DNA from: a virus
Length of the DNA stretch: 54,942 nt
Reading direction: 5' to 3' (one strand)
IMG/VR virus record: IMGVR_UViG_3300036766_000429
Coordinates: 1 to 54,942 of that record
Shown here piece after piece: positions 8,667-18,802 of the stretch. The notes beneath the pieces are model-generated. The model saw only the letters and a program-made list of their open reading frames with translations, was not told where the DNA came from and did not search any database. The stretch's first letter is position 1; the number at the start of each line of letters is the position of its first letter. The position numbers and the translations under genes are program-made.

Positions 8667-9607
8667 TGTCTTATCCTAAAGAACCACAGGATGTTTTTTC
8701 GCTAACTAGCCAAGCAATTGTAGGTGGTAATAGAGACGTTCCTGGTTTTACGACATCTTCTGCCGGCAATGGCGGAGGTACTGCTAACAATATAACTCCG
8801 AACATTCCAGCTGACAGATCGGCAGTTTTATCGCGTAATATTATTCATTGGTTTATTCCTGAGTCCGGCGTTATTGAAATGTATGTTAATCCGCAAAGCA
8901 TTTCGTATAGCGAGAAAAAACACATAACAAGCAACAGAACTAAGGGCGGTTATGTTATGCAATATTGGGGAGAAGAGTTATCTCAAATGAAAATACAGGG
9001 CACAACAGGAAGCTCTGGAATTGAAGGTATAAATGTATTAGAAAATATTTACAGAAGTGAGCAGAGAGCATTTGATCCGTATGCCCTTGCGTTAGCGTCT
9101 GATAGGGATGCTGAGAACAATGATCAGTTTTCGTTCTTAGGAGATTTTCCAAGTAATAGTCTTGGGGCAACGTTAACTGGTGCTGGCAAAAGCTTTCTTG
9201 ACCTAGCCTCAAACGCAATTGAGACAGGGAGCACTGTGTCTACAAGAGCCCAACCAACCCTAGCATCATTAGCATTTGGGGTAGAAATGTATTATTCCGG
9301 GTGGGTATTCCGTGGATATTTTACAGACTTTTCAGTTGAAGAGAAAGCCAGCAACTTAGGGCTTTTTGATTACAACATGGCATTTGTAGTTGTACAGCGC
9401 AGAGGAACTAGAAACAACTTCTTGGGATGGCACCGAAGCCCAACGCACGGGCCAAGCATGAGCGATCCTGAGCACGGGCCGCCATACAGCTATAAGAGCC
9501 TGTATAATGAGCAAGCTACTCCGAACAGAATTTCTAAATCAAATCAAGGGCTTTCTCTTAAGGATGCGCTTGAAGATGCTGGAGATTTTATAACAAGCAT
9601 ATTTTAG
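8666..9607 (+). CDS. Tail tube/baseplate structural protein
   Basis: A 313-aa soluble protein directly after the tape measure and before the hub gene. After a Gly/Ser/Asn-rich N-terminus (about 1-50) it has a beta-rich domain with FIPESGVIEMYVNPQSI and GGYVMQYWGEEL. A second half has GVEMYYSGWVFRGYFTDFSV and FDYNMAFVVVQRRG. This pattern is common in phage proteins that join the tube to the baseplate hub, but I cannot assign a precise family. It overlaps the tape measure stop by one base, so the two are probably translationally coupled. Confidence 0.62.
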   Translation: MSYPKEPQDVFSLTSQAIVGGNRDVPGFTTSSAGNGGGTANNITPNIPADRSAVLSRNIIHWFIPESGVIEMYVNPQSISYSEKKHITSNRTKGGYVMQYWGEELSQMKIQGTTGSSGIEGINVLENIYRSEQRAFDPYALALASDRDAENNDQFSFLGDFPSNSLGATLTGAGKSFLDLASNAIETGSTVSTRAQPTLASLAFGVEMYYSGWVFRGYFTDFSVEEKASNLGLFDYNMAFVVVQRRGTRNNFLGWHRSPTHGPSMSDPEHGPPYSYKSLYNEQATPNRISKSNQGLSLKDALEDAGDFITSIF

Positions 9608-9615
9608 GAAGTTAT

Positions 9616-12600
9616 ATGTCGTTTTTATCTAGTTTGGGCAGCGCAATCAATGAGCAATATGGGTTTGGTGAAAATAGCGTCACCAGCCTTGATACTATTG
9701 ATGATAAAGGAAGAGTAAAGCCGTTTGGTTTGCTTGGAGATTTTGCAAAAAAGTTTGATCAGTCTGCGCAACGGTCTTATGTAGAAGATGGTTTTATCAG
9801 AAATGTTAGGCCGAATTTAAGAGACATTGTATGGCAGCAGCCTGATATTTGTATCCTTATAAAGAAGCGTATGTTTTCTTCTTTGTCTGAAAACTATAAT
9901 CTTGAAAAGCTTGAAGAGAATGAGAAATTATTTATACGCGCTTCAAAAAAACTATTTCAAAACAAATGTAGAGTTATTTCTGCTTATGAGCGTTTAACTA
10001 AAATTGAATCATTGGCAATAGAAAGCGGACATATGAATTCGTATATGTTTCCGACTCTAATGAATGGTGTTGCTGAGTTGGAAAACGCTGGTATTTTACA
10101 TAATATTATGGATACCAAAACCCGTTCAATATTTGAGACATTGAGACGAGTGCATGCGTTCTCTGAGCCTAACTCAACTACAACATGGCTAATTGATAAC
10201 GAAACTGCTTTTATGAGTGCTTTAGGAGAAGGCACAGGAGTCATTGAACTAACTACAGTCACACAGGTAAACAGCAAGTGTGGCGTTACATTTAATTCAG
10301 GCAGTGCCAACTTTACTATAGAAGACCCTTACAAGATGTTTGTTATAACTGGTGACGATATTGATGTTGCTATAAGGGACGCTACCAATTACTTTAAAAA
10401 TAGTGCTTTTGGCAGGTTTACAGAGATTGAAACTAAAAAGCTAATTGAGCAACAAAAGCAGCAATTAAACCAACAAAGAGCTGCTAGAGGGGCTTCAACA
10501 ATTACTATCGTGTTATCTCCTGTTACAATTGTTTCGAAAAAAATAAAAGCAATACTTGATGGAGGGCTTGTAGGAGATGAGGGACTTGGAGATCGCCCAA
10601 CTCCAGAAATTAACTTTACATTCAACTCTGGTTTGGCCGGATTTGGTTCTGACGTTGATATAGATCCAGTGGCGTTGAGAGGAAAGAATGGGCTTAGTAC
10701 AAAAGATGTTAGTGTATTTAAAGAGTTAATAAGAAACACATATCAATTGCTTGCCTTCCAAAATGAGACAAGATCAAATGTTGTTCAATTTAATAAAGAT
10801 ACTAATTATGCTAGACGAAAAATGTTGCAGCATTTTAATGGTAGACCGCTAATCCAACCAATGGATACTGTAAACATATTTATGACCTCAAGAACCATGC
10901 ATGACACAAATGCAACACAGGGGTTTGAATTACAAAGCAGAGGTCTTTCATTCGCTAACAAACTAAACAGTCTTGTAAAAAATATAAATACATTAGCAAC
11001 ATCTGGGGCAAGAGGTGCTGATGGGTTATCGATTCCGTCTGTAGATGACATGGAAAGAACGCTAATTGCCGGGGCTGACTTTCCTCCTTGGCTATGGCGT
11101 CTTTACAAAAACGACTTCACAAAACAGGCGGCTGGTACATCTACATTTGTTGGCTTAGTTAAAAATGCAGTTCACAACTATTCTTCTGGTGAGGCAAAGT
11201 ATACGTTAGCGGTTTCATGTGAAGATAACGCGGGATACTTTACGAAAAGCCAAATAAATACAGTTCCCGCGCTGGATGTATTTAATCAGAGGTTATACGA
11301 TCCATTGACTCCTTTTAAAGTAAGTTTTGACGGATCCTCCGGGGAAGTTTTAACAGACGTTCAACAAGGCAATATTCCAGAACTTTTAAGTGAAAACGTT
11401 GCCATTTTACAATCTGACGCTACCAAATTTGTTAACGGTCAATTTAGGGGACAGAAAGCAAATCAAGATTTATATGTGGCTCCAAACGGTGAAGTAGATT
11501 CGTCTGGCAATTTCGAGCGTGTGCTACATGATCCGCCTGGGTTTGTATATAGGTGGAAAGAAGGAATCGGAACCGTAACAAAAACAGAACGCGCTTATCC
11601 TAACAGTTCTGTTGACGATACTTCTGTAACTCTATTAACTGCCAATCCGTTTGCCGGACAAGATGTTATGAATACGTTATCGCTGCTTGTTACTGGGCAG
11701 CCATATAATTACAATACATTTTTGCAAGCAGCCATGGCAAACGGTAATGCATTGGCAACGACAGATGAGCAAAAAAATTCAAATGTTGCCAAGACATATA
11801 TAGCGCATATTACACAGCAGCTTACAAAAAGAAATGCGATTTGGGGAAATTTCGTACCATTTAAAAAATTAACCATTAGCGAGCAAGCCGAAACATTTAT
11901 TCGTTCTGGTCAAGCTGACTTCTCAAAGCAAAATTCTGATTTGGCAGATCTTATAAATCAACGTGCCGGACTACAAGATCGCTTACTTTTACATGATTCT
12001 GCCGCTCCGCAAACTGTAGCTAGAGATGCCTCAGGCCAAACAAAGGCAGTTAACCCAAATGGTACAAGTACTGAAATAGAAGGGCTAAGAACGCAAATAC
12101 ATTTACTAGACCAACAAATCGATGCGGCCAAAAGAGAGTTTGAAAAAACCATTAATAAATTAGCGCCATCAAACAGTGGAAGGATTATTATTATAGGCGA
12201 TGACATTTCTTTAAGCCCAAGTGTTTCTAGCTCAAGTTCACAAACAGAAGAACAGCGCCTTGAAGATTCTGAAGAGTTTAAGCTGAAACTAAATGTTATA
12301 ACTCAAAGGAGATTGTGGAAAGTTAAATCCAATGAGGACGCAAACTTATTTATAGTTGACGATCAATACGATAAAAACTTTGACATTATGGCTTTTGAAA
12401 GAAAGCTAGGCGGAAAACAAGAGCTTCTTAAAAGTGAATATACAACCATTGATAAACAAATAATAAGCACTGCTGAATTACTTGGGTTAGAGATATTTGC
12501 AGATACTCAGGGACATATACAAGCTAGACCTCCGCAATATAATAGGATGCCAAGTAGTGTTTTCTATAGAATGTTCAGAGCTAAAGAGCGCAGTGGTTTC

Positions 12601-14637
12601 CAGGTATTTCCTCAATTTTTAGAAAGTTTATTATTTAATCAATTTCAATCTATTGTTTCTCGTATTGAAATAGTGGAAGATGAAATACGAATTCGCGCTC
12701 TTGCATTAGGAGTTGTTTCTGCCGGCGATATCGATCCTAATAAAAGTATCGGAGCTTTTTTGCGAGGCTCCTCTGGCAATAGTGCAGGAGCTACGTTTAG
12801 CTTTGTTTCTAGTTTTGATACCGGTAAAATTGGAGATCAATCATTTCAAAAATTCATTACGCAAAGCGATCCTGAAAGTGCAAATTATGTAAATAGTGGA
12901 GGCCTAACAAATGACGTTCTTGGAATTAATAACGCGGTAAAAGCCACTATACTATTTGATCCTGTAGCTAGAATTGGAGCAATAGGAGCAGCCACACAAG
13001 CTCTAAGCACTCAAATAAGCGCCGTTAATGATACTTTCCTTATAGACAAAATATCTGAGAGATTAACTCGTAACAAAGGCGGCTCTCAAATAACCACTAG
13101 AGAATTACAATCTGACACCAGGCTATCTAATAATAGAGTAAATAGCACCGGCATTACCAAAATAATAAATGAGATATCTGCATTTGTTTCAGAGCGCCAA
13201 AAACTATTACTATCAGCAACTAACTTAATTAAAAACTTAACAGAAGGAATCCAGTTAAACGACCAAAAGAAAGGAGCAACTTCAGCGCTATTTCCGTCTC
13301 TAAATAAAAAGGGATCTATTCCTGGCATTTTGAAGCACATGATTGAACACGAAGACAATGATGATTTTGGGCCTGGTTCTGGTGATCGGTTTGTGATTAG
13401 GGAGCGGCAAATACTAAATCTTAAAATACAAGAAGAGCCGCCAGCGCATACAATAGTTGGTGTTAACGGGCTTTTTGGAGACGGGTTTGTAAGTGCCGCA
13501 CAAGCGCTTGCGCTGTCTGCTGATGGAGGCAATGTTGTTACAAGTGCTTATGCCGTTGATTATGATATGTGGCGTCAATATGGATTTAAAGCTCCAAGGT
13601 CAGTTAGTGCTCCGTATTTTTCAGATCCCGACACTCAATGTGCTCCGTACGCAGTATACCTTTTAAATTTGGCACGAAAAGATATATTACAAGGAAGTGT
13701 TGATGTTATTGGCAATGAGTATTATCAGCCTGGAGATGTTATATATTTAGAAAGCTACGATCTATTATTTTATGTAACCGATGTAAGCCATAGCTTTGCG
13801 TATAGTGGTAACTTTACAACATCATTAACATTGCGTTATGGACATACTCCGGGAGAATATATTCCAACGCAACTAGATATAATTGGTAAATTTATGTATA
13901 AAACAAAAGAGTATACGAATTATTTTAGAAGTAATCGTGAAGATGCCGGAGGGGACAATCATATATCAGTTGTAACATTTAGTAACGGCCGCACTGGGAC
14001 AATACTTGAGCAATTACTATCTGGAAATATGGGGCAACAGAACATTAAAGCTATGAGCCAAATGCTAGTTGCCACCACAGGAATAGTTGATCCTATTAAT
14101 TTTGTAGATAAAAAACCAATTATACAATTAAGAATATATGCTGATTTAAATTCGAATTTAAAAGCCGCCGCAGAAGAGGTAAAAAACTGGCTTCAAAATC
14201 CTCAAAAGTTAACGGCAAATCAAACTGTAATTGCCATGCATAAGGAAAATGAAGGGGTTGATATAAATACCGTTAATGTTGAGATTAAAATTATCGATGT
14301 AAAAGCTCCAAATGCGCCGAGCCCATCTGCTGCTGCCTGGCATATGGTTAGAACTCTTATGGAACAAAATTCAGACATCAATGTTTTTTCATCGCCCACC
14401 CAAAAAATAGCAAATACCGCACAGCAACAAGATCAGGTGTTATATAACAATATCATAGATGCTTGGTTAGTTTTTGAAGATATTAAGCCTTCTATAAGTA
14501 CTGGTGCTCAGCCAACAAATAGTGAGGCCGCACAAACTGATAACAAGGCATTAAGTATAGCACAAACTGACGCATTAAACAAAAGCGAATTAAGTGCGGC
14601 AGAAGTTAATGCAACATTAGGTCCTTCTACTTTTTAG
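9616..14637 (+). CDS. Large baseplate hub-type protein
   Basis: A 1673-aa protein preceding the spike gene. Near residues 1341-1417 it has the motif pattern of baseplate hub proteins (gp27/gpD group): YYQPGDVIYLES, LLFYVTDVSHSFAYSG, SLTLRYGHTPGEYIPT. The middle contains long helical Q/E-rich stretches (about 265-290 and 780-860) and the end (1480-1673) is Ala/Gln/Asn-rich. It is far longer than a minimal hub, so it probably combines the hub with scaffold or wedge-contact domains. I see no catalytic lysozyme or peptidase motif. AGGAAG at 9607-9612 precedes the start. The hub assignment is moderately sure; the function of the first 1300 residues is not identified. Confidence 0.7.
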   Translation: MSFLSSLGSAINEQYGFGENSVTSLDTIDDKGRVKPFGLLGDFAKKFDQSAQRSYVEDGFIRNVRPNLRDIVWQQPDICILIKKRMFSSLSENYNLEKLEENEKLFIRASKKLFQNKCRVISAYERLTKIESLAIESGHMNSYMFPTLMNGVAELENAGILHNIMDTKTRSIFETLRRVHAFSEPNSTTTWLIDNETAFMSALGEGTGVIELTTVTQVNSKCGVTFNSGSANFTIEDPYKMFVITGDDIDVAIRDATNYFKNSAFGRFTEIETKKLIEQQKQQLNQQRAARGASTITIVLSPVTIVSKKIKAILDGGLVGDEGLGDRPTPEINFTFNSGLAGFGSDVDIDPVALRGKNGLSTKDVSVFKELIRNTYQLLAFQNETRSNVVQFNKDTNYARRKMLQHFNGRPLIQPMDTVNIFMTSRTMHDTNATQGFELQSRGLSFANKLNSLVKNINTLATSGARGADGLSIPSVDDMERTLIAGADFPPWLWRLYKNDFTKQAAGTSTFVGLVKNAVHNYSSGEAKYTLAVSCEDNAGYFTKSQINTVPALDVFNQRLYDPLTPFKVSFDGSSGEVLTDVQQGNIPELLSENVAILQSDATKFVNGQFRGQKANQDLYVAPNGEVDSSGNFERVLHDPPGFVYRWKEGIGTVTKTERAYPNSSVDDTSVTLLTANPFAGQDVMNTLSLLVTGQPYNYNTFLQAAMANGNALATTDEQKNSNVAKTYIAHITQQLTKRNAIWGNFVPFKKLTISEQAETFIRSGQADFSKQNSDLADLINQRAGLQDRLLLHDSAAPQTVARDASGQTKAVNPNGTSTEIEGLRTQIHLLDQQIDAAKREFEKTINKLAPSNSGRIIIIGDDISLSPSVSSSSSQTEEQRLEDSEEFKLKLNVITQRRLWKVKSNEDANLFIVDDQYDKNFDIMAFERKLGGKQELLKSEYTTIDKQIISTAELLGLEIFADTQGHIQARPPQYNRMPSSVFYRMFRAKERSGFQVFPQFLESLLFNQFQSIVSRIEIVEDEIRIRALALGVVSAGDIDPNKSIGAFLRGSSGNSAGATFSFVSSFDTGKIGDQSFQKFITQSDPESANYVNSGGLTNDVLGINNAVKATILFDPVARIGAIGAATQALSTQISAVNDTFLIDKISERLTRNKGGSQITTRELQSDTRLSNNRVNSTGITKIINEISAFVSERQKLLLSATNLIKNLTEGIQLNDQKKGATSALFPSLNKKGSIPGILKHMIEHEDNDDFGPGSGDRFVIRERQILNLKIQEEPPAHTIVGVNGLFGDGFVSAAQALALSADGGNVVTSAYAVDYDMWRQYGFKAPRSVSAPYFSDPDTQCAPYAVYLLNLARKDILQGSVDVIGNEYYQPGDVIYLESYDLLFYVTDVSHSFAYSGNFTTSLTLRYGHTPGEYIPTQLDIIGKFMYKTKEYTNYFRSNREDAGGDNHISVVTFSNGRTGTILEQLLSGNMGQQNIKAMSQMLVATTGIVDPINFVDKKPIIQLRIYADLNSNLKAAAEEVKNWLQNPQKLTANQTVIAMHKENEGVDINTVNVEIKIIDVKAPNAPSPSAAAWHMVRTLMEQNSDINVFSSPTQKIANTAQQQDQVLYNNIIDAWLVFEDIKPSISTGAQPTNSEAAQTDNKALSIAQTDALNKSELSAAEVNATLGPSTF

Positions 14638-14649
14638 GTTAAATAATAT

Positions 14650-16686
14650 ATGGATATAAATAGCTTAGGGCCAAGTCTTCCTGGAACAATCCATCAAGGC
14701 ACAATACGTAGGTACAATAAAAACGGTACCGTGCGTGTAGGCCTTAATATGTTGAAGTCCGGGCATACGTTCCCTGCTGAATATGATATGTCCATTCCTA
14801 CGTCTTGGGCCGGTCCTAATGGTCAGTTTAGCGGAGGGTTCCCAGTAACAGGAGCTTCCGTTTGGTGCGCCATGACTCAAGGTGGTCAGTGGAGTGTAAT
14901 ATCTTATATGAAATCAGATAATACATTTGATAGTAGTTTAAGTAGCAACAGAAGAAATATTATGGCCTCTTTGCTTCCAGGCAGATGGCTAACGCAAGTA
15001 GATAACAATATCAAAATAATTGCAGATCCAAATACCGGGGTAACTATAGGAAATGCAGTTCAGTATATACAGATAGATCCGATTCAGAAAATATACAGCA
15101 ATACATTAAGTGAACATTTATCTTTTTCTGAGGCTAATAGAAAAATCACAGGCGTTGTAAAAAGAGATATAGAATCAGATCAAAACCGCAATATCACTGG
15201 TTCGGCACTTACTTCACACACGTATGCTTTGCGGCCTATTGGATTAGATCCTACAGCCACAACATCTATATCATCTTCTTTTAGGGGCAATCCTTCATTT
15301 ACGGAAAATCGCGAGTTAGTTTATGAATTTGATAATAGCTTCGGTTTTACGGATGACAAGACAGAAGTAACATTATATGATAACCCTGAAATTAAAGTTC
15401 CAACTACTTTGTTTTTTAATAGACGGGATGGAAGAAGCGACACATTAAGTTTAAGTCTAGTTGCCCCAAATCAATTAATGGAATCGATTAAAGGTACCGT
15501 TGTTGATGCAAATGGTAATCTTATTGATTTGAATCGTAATATTCTTCCCAGCGGCAAAGATTCATTATCATTCCAATCTTCAGAAAATAACAAATCTGCA
15601 ACGTTTATATCTCTTAGAGAACAAGCTAGAAAAACAATCGCGTATCATTTTGAGTTAAATGCGCGTAAGGCAAAAATTCCAGATAATGCCAGCATCGCAA
15701 CTCCAACAGATTATGCAAGAGATAGAAGTAGATTTTCAATAGATATAGATAAAGAAGGTCAGTTTAAAATAAATGTACCATCTTCTAGCGAGATTGGTAA
15801 CGTTCCATTATTAACGAGGTATGAAAACTTTTCAACGTTACGATCAGTTGCTACAAATGGAGAAACTGATCCTAATGAATTTTTAAGAAACCCAAACAAC
15901 ATAGATATCTATAATGAATCATTTGGCGTTGGCGTAATAGAAATTACCAGCAAGTCAGATACGCTAAAAAGTTACGCATCAACAAATGATAGGGTCACTG
16001 GAACTCCTATAAAACTTGGCACCGCTTATCACGATTTACAGCAAACACTTCAATTGCATAATAGAGTTAATCCAGTTGCCTGGTATACAGACAGCACTTT
16101 AAATAATCAAGACATTACTCCTTTGCCGGGGAATATTGTCAGCCCAAATATAATTGTTTCAGGCCCTGATTCCGGCACAGATAAGCCTAATGCTGGTGGC
16201 CGCTCAGGAACAATTAATTTGGACGGATTTTTAAGTATCAGTATTGGATCTAGCACAGTAGATCGGCAATCAATATGGCTAGATATGGCAGGCGGTATGG
16301 TAATGAACGTAGGAAGAGATTTAAGCAATAGGAGTTTATCAGGAAGATTTGATGGTGATATATTAGTACAAGTAGGTGGAGAAACTGTTGCTAATGATAG
16401 TAGATTTGGCTCATCTAACAATGCCGTAAGGGCTGGGACAGTTGATATAAGAGTAGTTGCCGGAGCTGGACCTGGGGCGCAAGGAAACATGACAATTGTA
16501 AGAATAGATAATACTGGAGTTAGAATATCAAGTGCTGGCGGCGTCGATATAGTAAGTCACGGATTAATGCGCTTTAAATCTATTTATAACGACATTATTT
16601 TTGATGCTAAGTCAATATATTTCTATGAGAATGGGTCTGGAAATGGCCGTTTGGTTATGCGAAATCCAAAGCACGTTATTACTTAA
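14650..16686 (+). CDS. Baseplate central spike protein, gp5/gpV-like
   Basis: A 678-aa protein after the hub gene. Residues about 13-95 look like the OB-fold of spike proteins: GTIRRYNKNGTVRVGL, a FPVTGASVWCAM turn and QWSVISYM. The middle is long and of unknown fold. The C-terminal 150 residues are short repeating beta segments (GFLSISIGS, GGMVMNVGRDLS, GDILVQVGGETV, IDNTGVRISSAGGVDIVSHG), as expected of a trimeric beta-helical spike, ending in YFYENGSGNG. No terminal metal-binding HxH tip and no lysozyme domain were seen. It likely pierces the outer cell surface. Confidence 0.72.
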   Translation: MDINSLGPSLPGTIHQGTIRRYNKNGTVRVGLNMLKSGHTFPAEYDMSIPTSWAGPNGQFSGGFPVTGASVWCAMTQGGQWSVISYMKSDNTFDSSLSSNRRNIMASLLPGRWLTQVDNNIKIIADPNTGVTIGNAVQYIQIDPIQKIYSNTLSEHLSFSEANRKITGVVKRDIESDQNRNITGSALTSHTYALRPIGLDPTATTSISSSFRGNPSFTENRELVYEFDNSFGFTDDKTEVTLYDNPEIKVPTTLFFNRRDGRSDTLSLSLVAPNQLMESIKGTVVDANGNLIDLNRNILPSGKDSLSFQSSENNKSATFISLREQARKTIAYHFELNARKAKIPDNASIATPTDYARDRSRFSIDIDKEGQFKINVPSSSEIGNVPLLTRYENFSTLRSVATNGETDPNEFLRNPNNIDIYNESFGVGVIEITSKSDTLKSYASTNDRVTGTPIKLGTAYHDLQQTLQLHNRVNPVAWYTDSTLNNQDITPLPGNIVSPNIIVSGPDSGTDKPNAGGRSGTINLDGFLSISIGSSTVDRQSIWLDMAGGMVMNVGRDLSNRSLSGRFDGDILVQVGGETVANDSRFGSSNNAVRAGTVDIRVVAGAGPGAQGNMTIVRIDNTGVRISSAGGVDIVSHGLMRFKSIYNDIIFDAKSIYFYENGSGNGRLVMRNPKHVIT

Positions 16687-16693
16687 GGTTTAA

Positions 16694-18802
16694 ATGGTTT
16701 GCTCACCCTCTGACAATAATCTGAATCCTGGTCCAAGTATACCAGTTCCGCCTATTCCTGGGTTTGGCTTTCCGTTCATGCCCCCAGCAATACCTTATCC
16801 TGACATTAAACTTCCCGATGGAATTCCAGAAGATCTGCTAAACCTTCTGAGCAAAATCCTTGCAAACATTCCTGGCGGTATAATGCTGCCATTTGTAAAT
16901 ACAGCTTCTAAAAAAATATTAGATTTGATTGCAAGTTTACTTAATCAGCTTTCCCCGTATTTATCGTTGTATAATTTCTTTCAAGCGCTACTTAACATGA
17001 TTATGTGTATCATGGATGTTTTGTGCGCTTTGATGAATCCGTTTGCAATTTTCCGCGCTCTTAATAGATTGTTTAAACGTTGCTTGCCAGACTTTCTTAA
17101 TTTGTTTCCATGGCTGGCTCTTATCGCCATGATTATAGCTTTATTGCTTCTTCTGCTTGCTTTAATTGATTATCTCATATCTCAGATAATAGCAATCATT
17201 CGTGACATCATTGAGAATTTACTTCTACTCGCTAAAGTTATATCATTCAAAGGAACTGAATCTGACATAATTGCAGCGGCTAGAAAAATTGCAATGTTAC
17301 TTTGTATAATTGAACAACTGTTTGCAATATTGGTTGCCTTTAAAGCTATTATGGCAATTATACAGGCATTAGCTGCCATAGCCGGAAGAAGTGTGTGTGG
17401 CTCTGGAGATACTGAGACTGGAGACGACCCTGGGTGTTGTGATCAAAATTCTTGCCCAGATTTCATAAGTCAAAATCCAGACGGACTAACTGGTACCGTT
17501 GGAGAATTAATTTATTACTCTCAAGCAAACAACGTATTGATAGGACTCCTTGCCGATCTTGTTGTTCCGCCACTAAGAAATGAAAGTTGGCAATTTGTGG
17601 ATCTTAAAACTCAGCAGTTCAATATAAAAGATATAATCACCCCTAGCGCAGATGGAAGTATTTATTGGCCAGACGGAAATACATTCGCTGCTGACTCAAG
17701 TGTAAAACGCGCGCCTTACTTACTTGACATGACCATGAGTATAAACCCTCATGTATTTAATAGCTCTGATGTTGGCGGACTTCGTGAATTTGTAATAAAA
17801 GACGCAATAGCAGTGCAAAAACCATATATCGGAGCAACCACATTTAACGGGAGCATTGATTATAACAAACAGAACGGCACAATACTAGTTCAAGGTGGTT
17901 TGGTATATGAGGCCGACGGAACAACTCCATATTTAATTAGCGGGGTACAGGCAACATTAAATACCTTTATACATAAGCCGGCTATTCAAGGGGCTCCCGC
18001 GTCTGAAGATGGATATTTTATACACAATATAAAGTATACATTAAAACCAAATCATGCAGCGTTGGCGATAACGTATGGATTAATTACTGCTGGGTGTATT
18101 CCTGCCATTGCTTCTGAGCGCGCCATAGTAAACATTGTAGCGCAAACGGCGGTCCCACAACTTGCATCTGTTATAAGTAGGATTGGGCCGCTTCCAGATA
18201 TTGACGCTGCTATAACTTGTATGACTACTGCTTTGGCAAAACTAAGAACAGATGTATCTCCAGTTAACACGGCAATATTTCAGGCTGAAGTTGAAGTATG
18301 TTTGGGGACTTTAAGGAAACAAACTATAGATTCGTATACCGCTTGTGTTACCGGTGGGGTTAGTCCATTTAAAACAACTGTGTCACTAAACACCAATTTA
18401 CAATTCACTAGTTTACCAATCAAGGTTTCCGTGACATTGAGAGATCCAAGCGGAACTGTGATTACTCAAAACATGCCTATAGAAAGCCAGGCCGAAATAG
18501 CAAAATTAATTACCTCTGATGTTACTTTTGGGAATGTGTCAACCTTTGTATACGATGGGTATCAAGATTTCGTGGCAGATTTGACATCAACCGCTCCTGG
18601 AAGTGGTGAGCTTACGGCGTCATTTGAGGGAAATGTAATTAGTATTGTTACCGGGCAAAATAATGATGCTACCCCTACCGCAATAACTAATGACACTAAG
18701 ACGTATACTTTTGTTGGTGCTGGTGCTGGTGCTGGTGCTGGTGCTGGCAGTGCGGATCCTGTACCGCGCCGTAACGAAAGCGATATTGGTGGTGGTGATT
18801 AA
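16694..18802 (+). CDS. Baseplate-region protein with strongly hydrophobic N-terminal half
   Basis: A 702-aa protein between spike and baseplate genes. It begins with a Pro/Gly-rich stretch (residues 5-50) and then has long hydrophobic helices at about 60-230, including a segment of almost pure Leu/Ile/Ala near 135-165 (ALIAMIIALLLLLLALIDYL). There follows a Cys-rich patch (VCGSG, PGCCDQNSCPD at about 235-255) and then a soluble beta-rich half with an NTNLQFTSLPIKVSVTL region. The C-terminus carries a five-unit GA repeat. The membrane-like helices are unusual for a tail protein. A role in contact with or penetration of the host membrane is possible but unproven. I do not recognise the family. 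Confidence 0.65.
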   Translation: MVCSPSDNNLNPGPSIPVPPIPGFGFPFMPPAIPYPDIKLPDGIPEDLLNLLSKILANIPGGIMLPFVNTASKKILDLIASLLNQLSPYLSLYNFFQALLNMIMCIMDVLCALMNPFAIFRALNRLFKRCLPDFLNLFPWLALIAMIIALLLLLLALIDYLISQIIAIIRDIIENLLLLAKVISFKGTESDIIAAARKIAMLLCIIEQLFAILVAFKAIMAIIQALAAIAGRSVCGSGDTETGDDPGCCDQNSCPDFISQNPDGLTGTVGELIYYSQANNVLIGLLADLVVPPLRNESWQFVDLKTQQFNIKDIITPSADGSIYWPDGNTFAADSSVKRAPYLLDMTMSINPHVFNSSDVGGLREFVIKDAIAVQKPYIGATTFNGSIDYNKQNGTILVQGGLVYEADGTTPYLISGVQATLNTFIHKPAIQGAPASEDGYFIHNIKYTLKPNHAALAITYGLITAGCIPAIASERAIVNIVAQTAVPQLASVISRIGPLPDIDAAITCMTTALAKLRTDVSPVNTAIFQAEVEVCLGTLRKQTIDSYTACVTGGVSPFKTTVSLNTNLQFTSLPIKVSVTLRDPSGTVITQNMPIESQAEIAKLITSDVTFGNVSTFVYDGYQDFVADLTSTAPGSGELTASFEGNVISIVTGQNNDATPTAITNDTKTYTFVGAGAGAGAGAGSADPVPRRNESDIGGGD
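18716..18745 (+). repeat. Five tandem GGTGCT hexamers
   Basis: Five exact copies of the hexamer encode Gly-Ala dipeptides near the C-terminus of the hydrophobic tail protein, followed by a GGC. Copy-number change would keep the reading frame, so it would only alter linker length. Confidence 0.95.
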
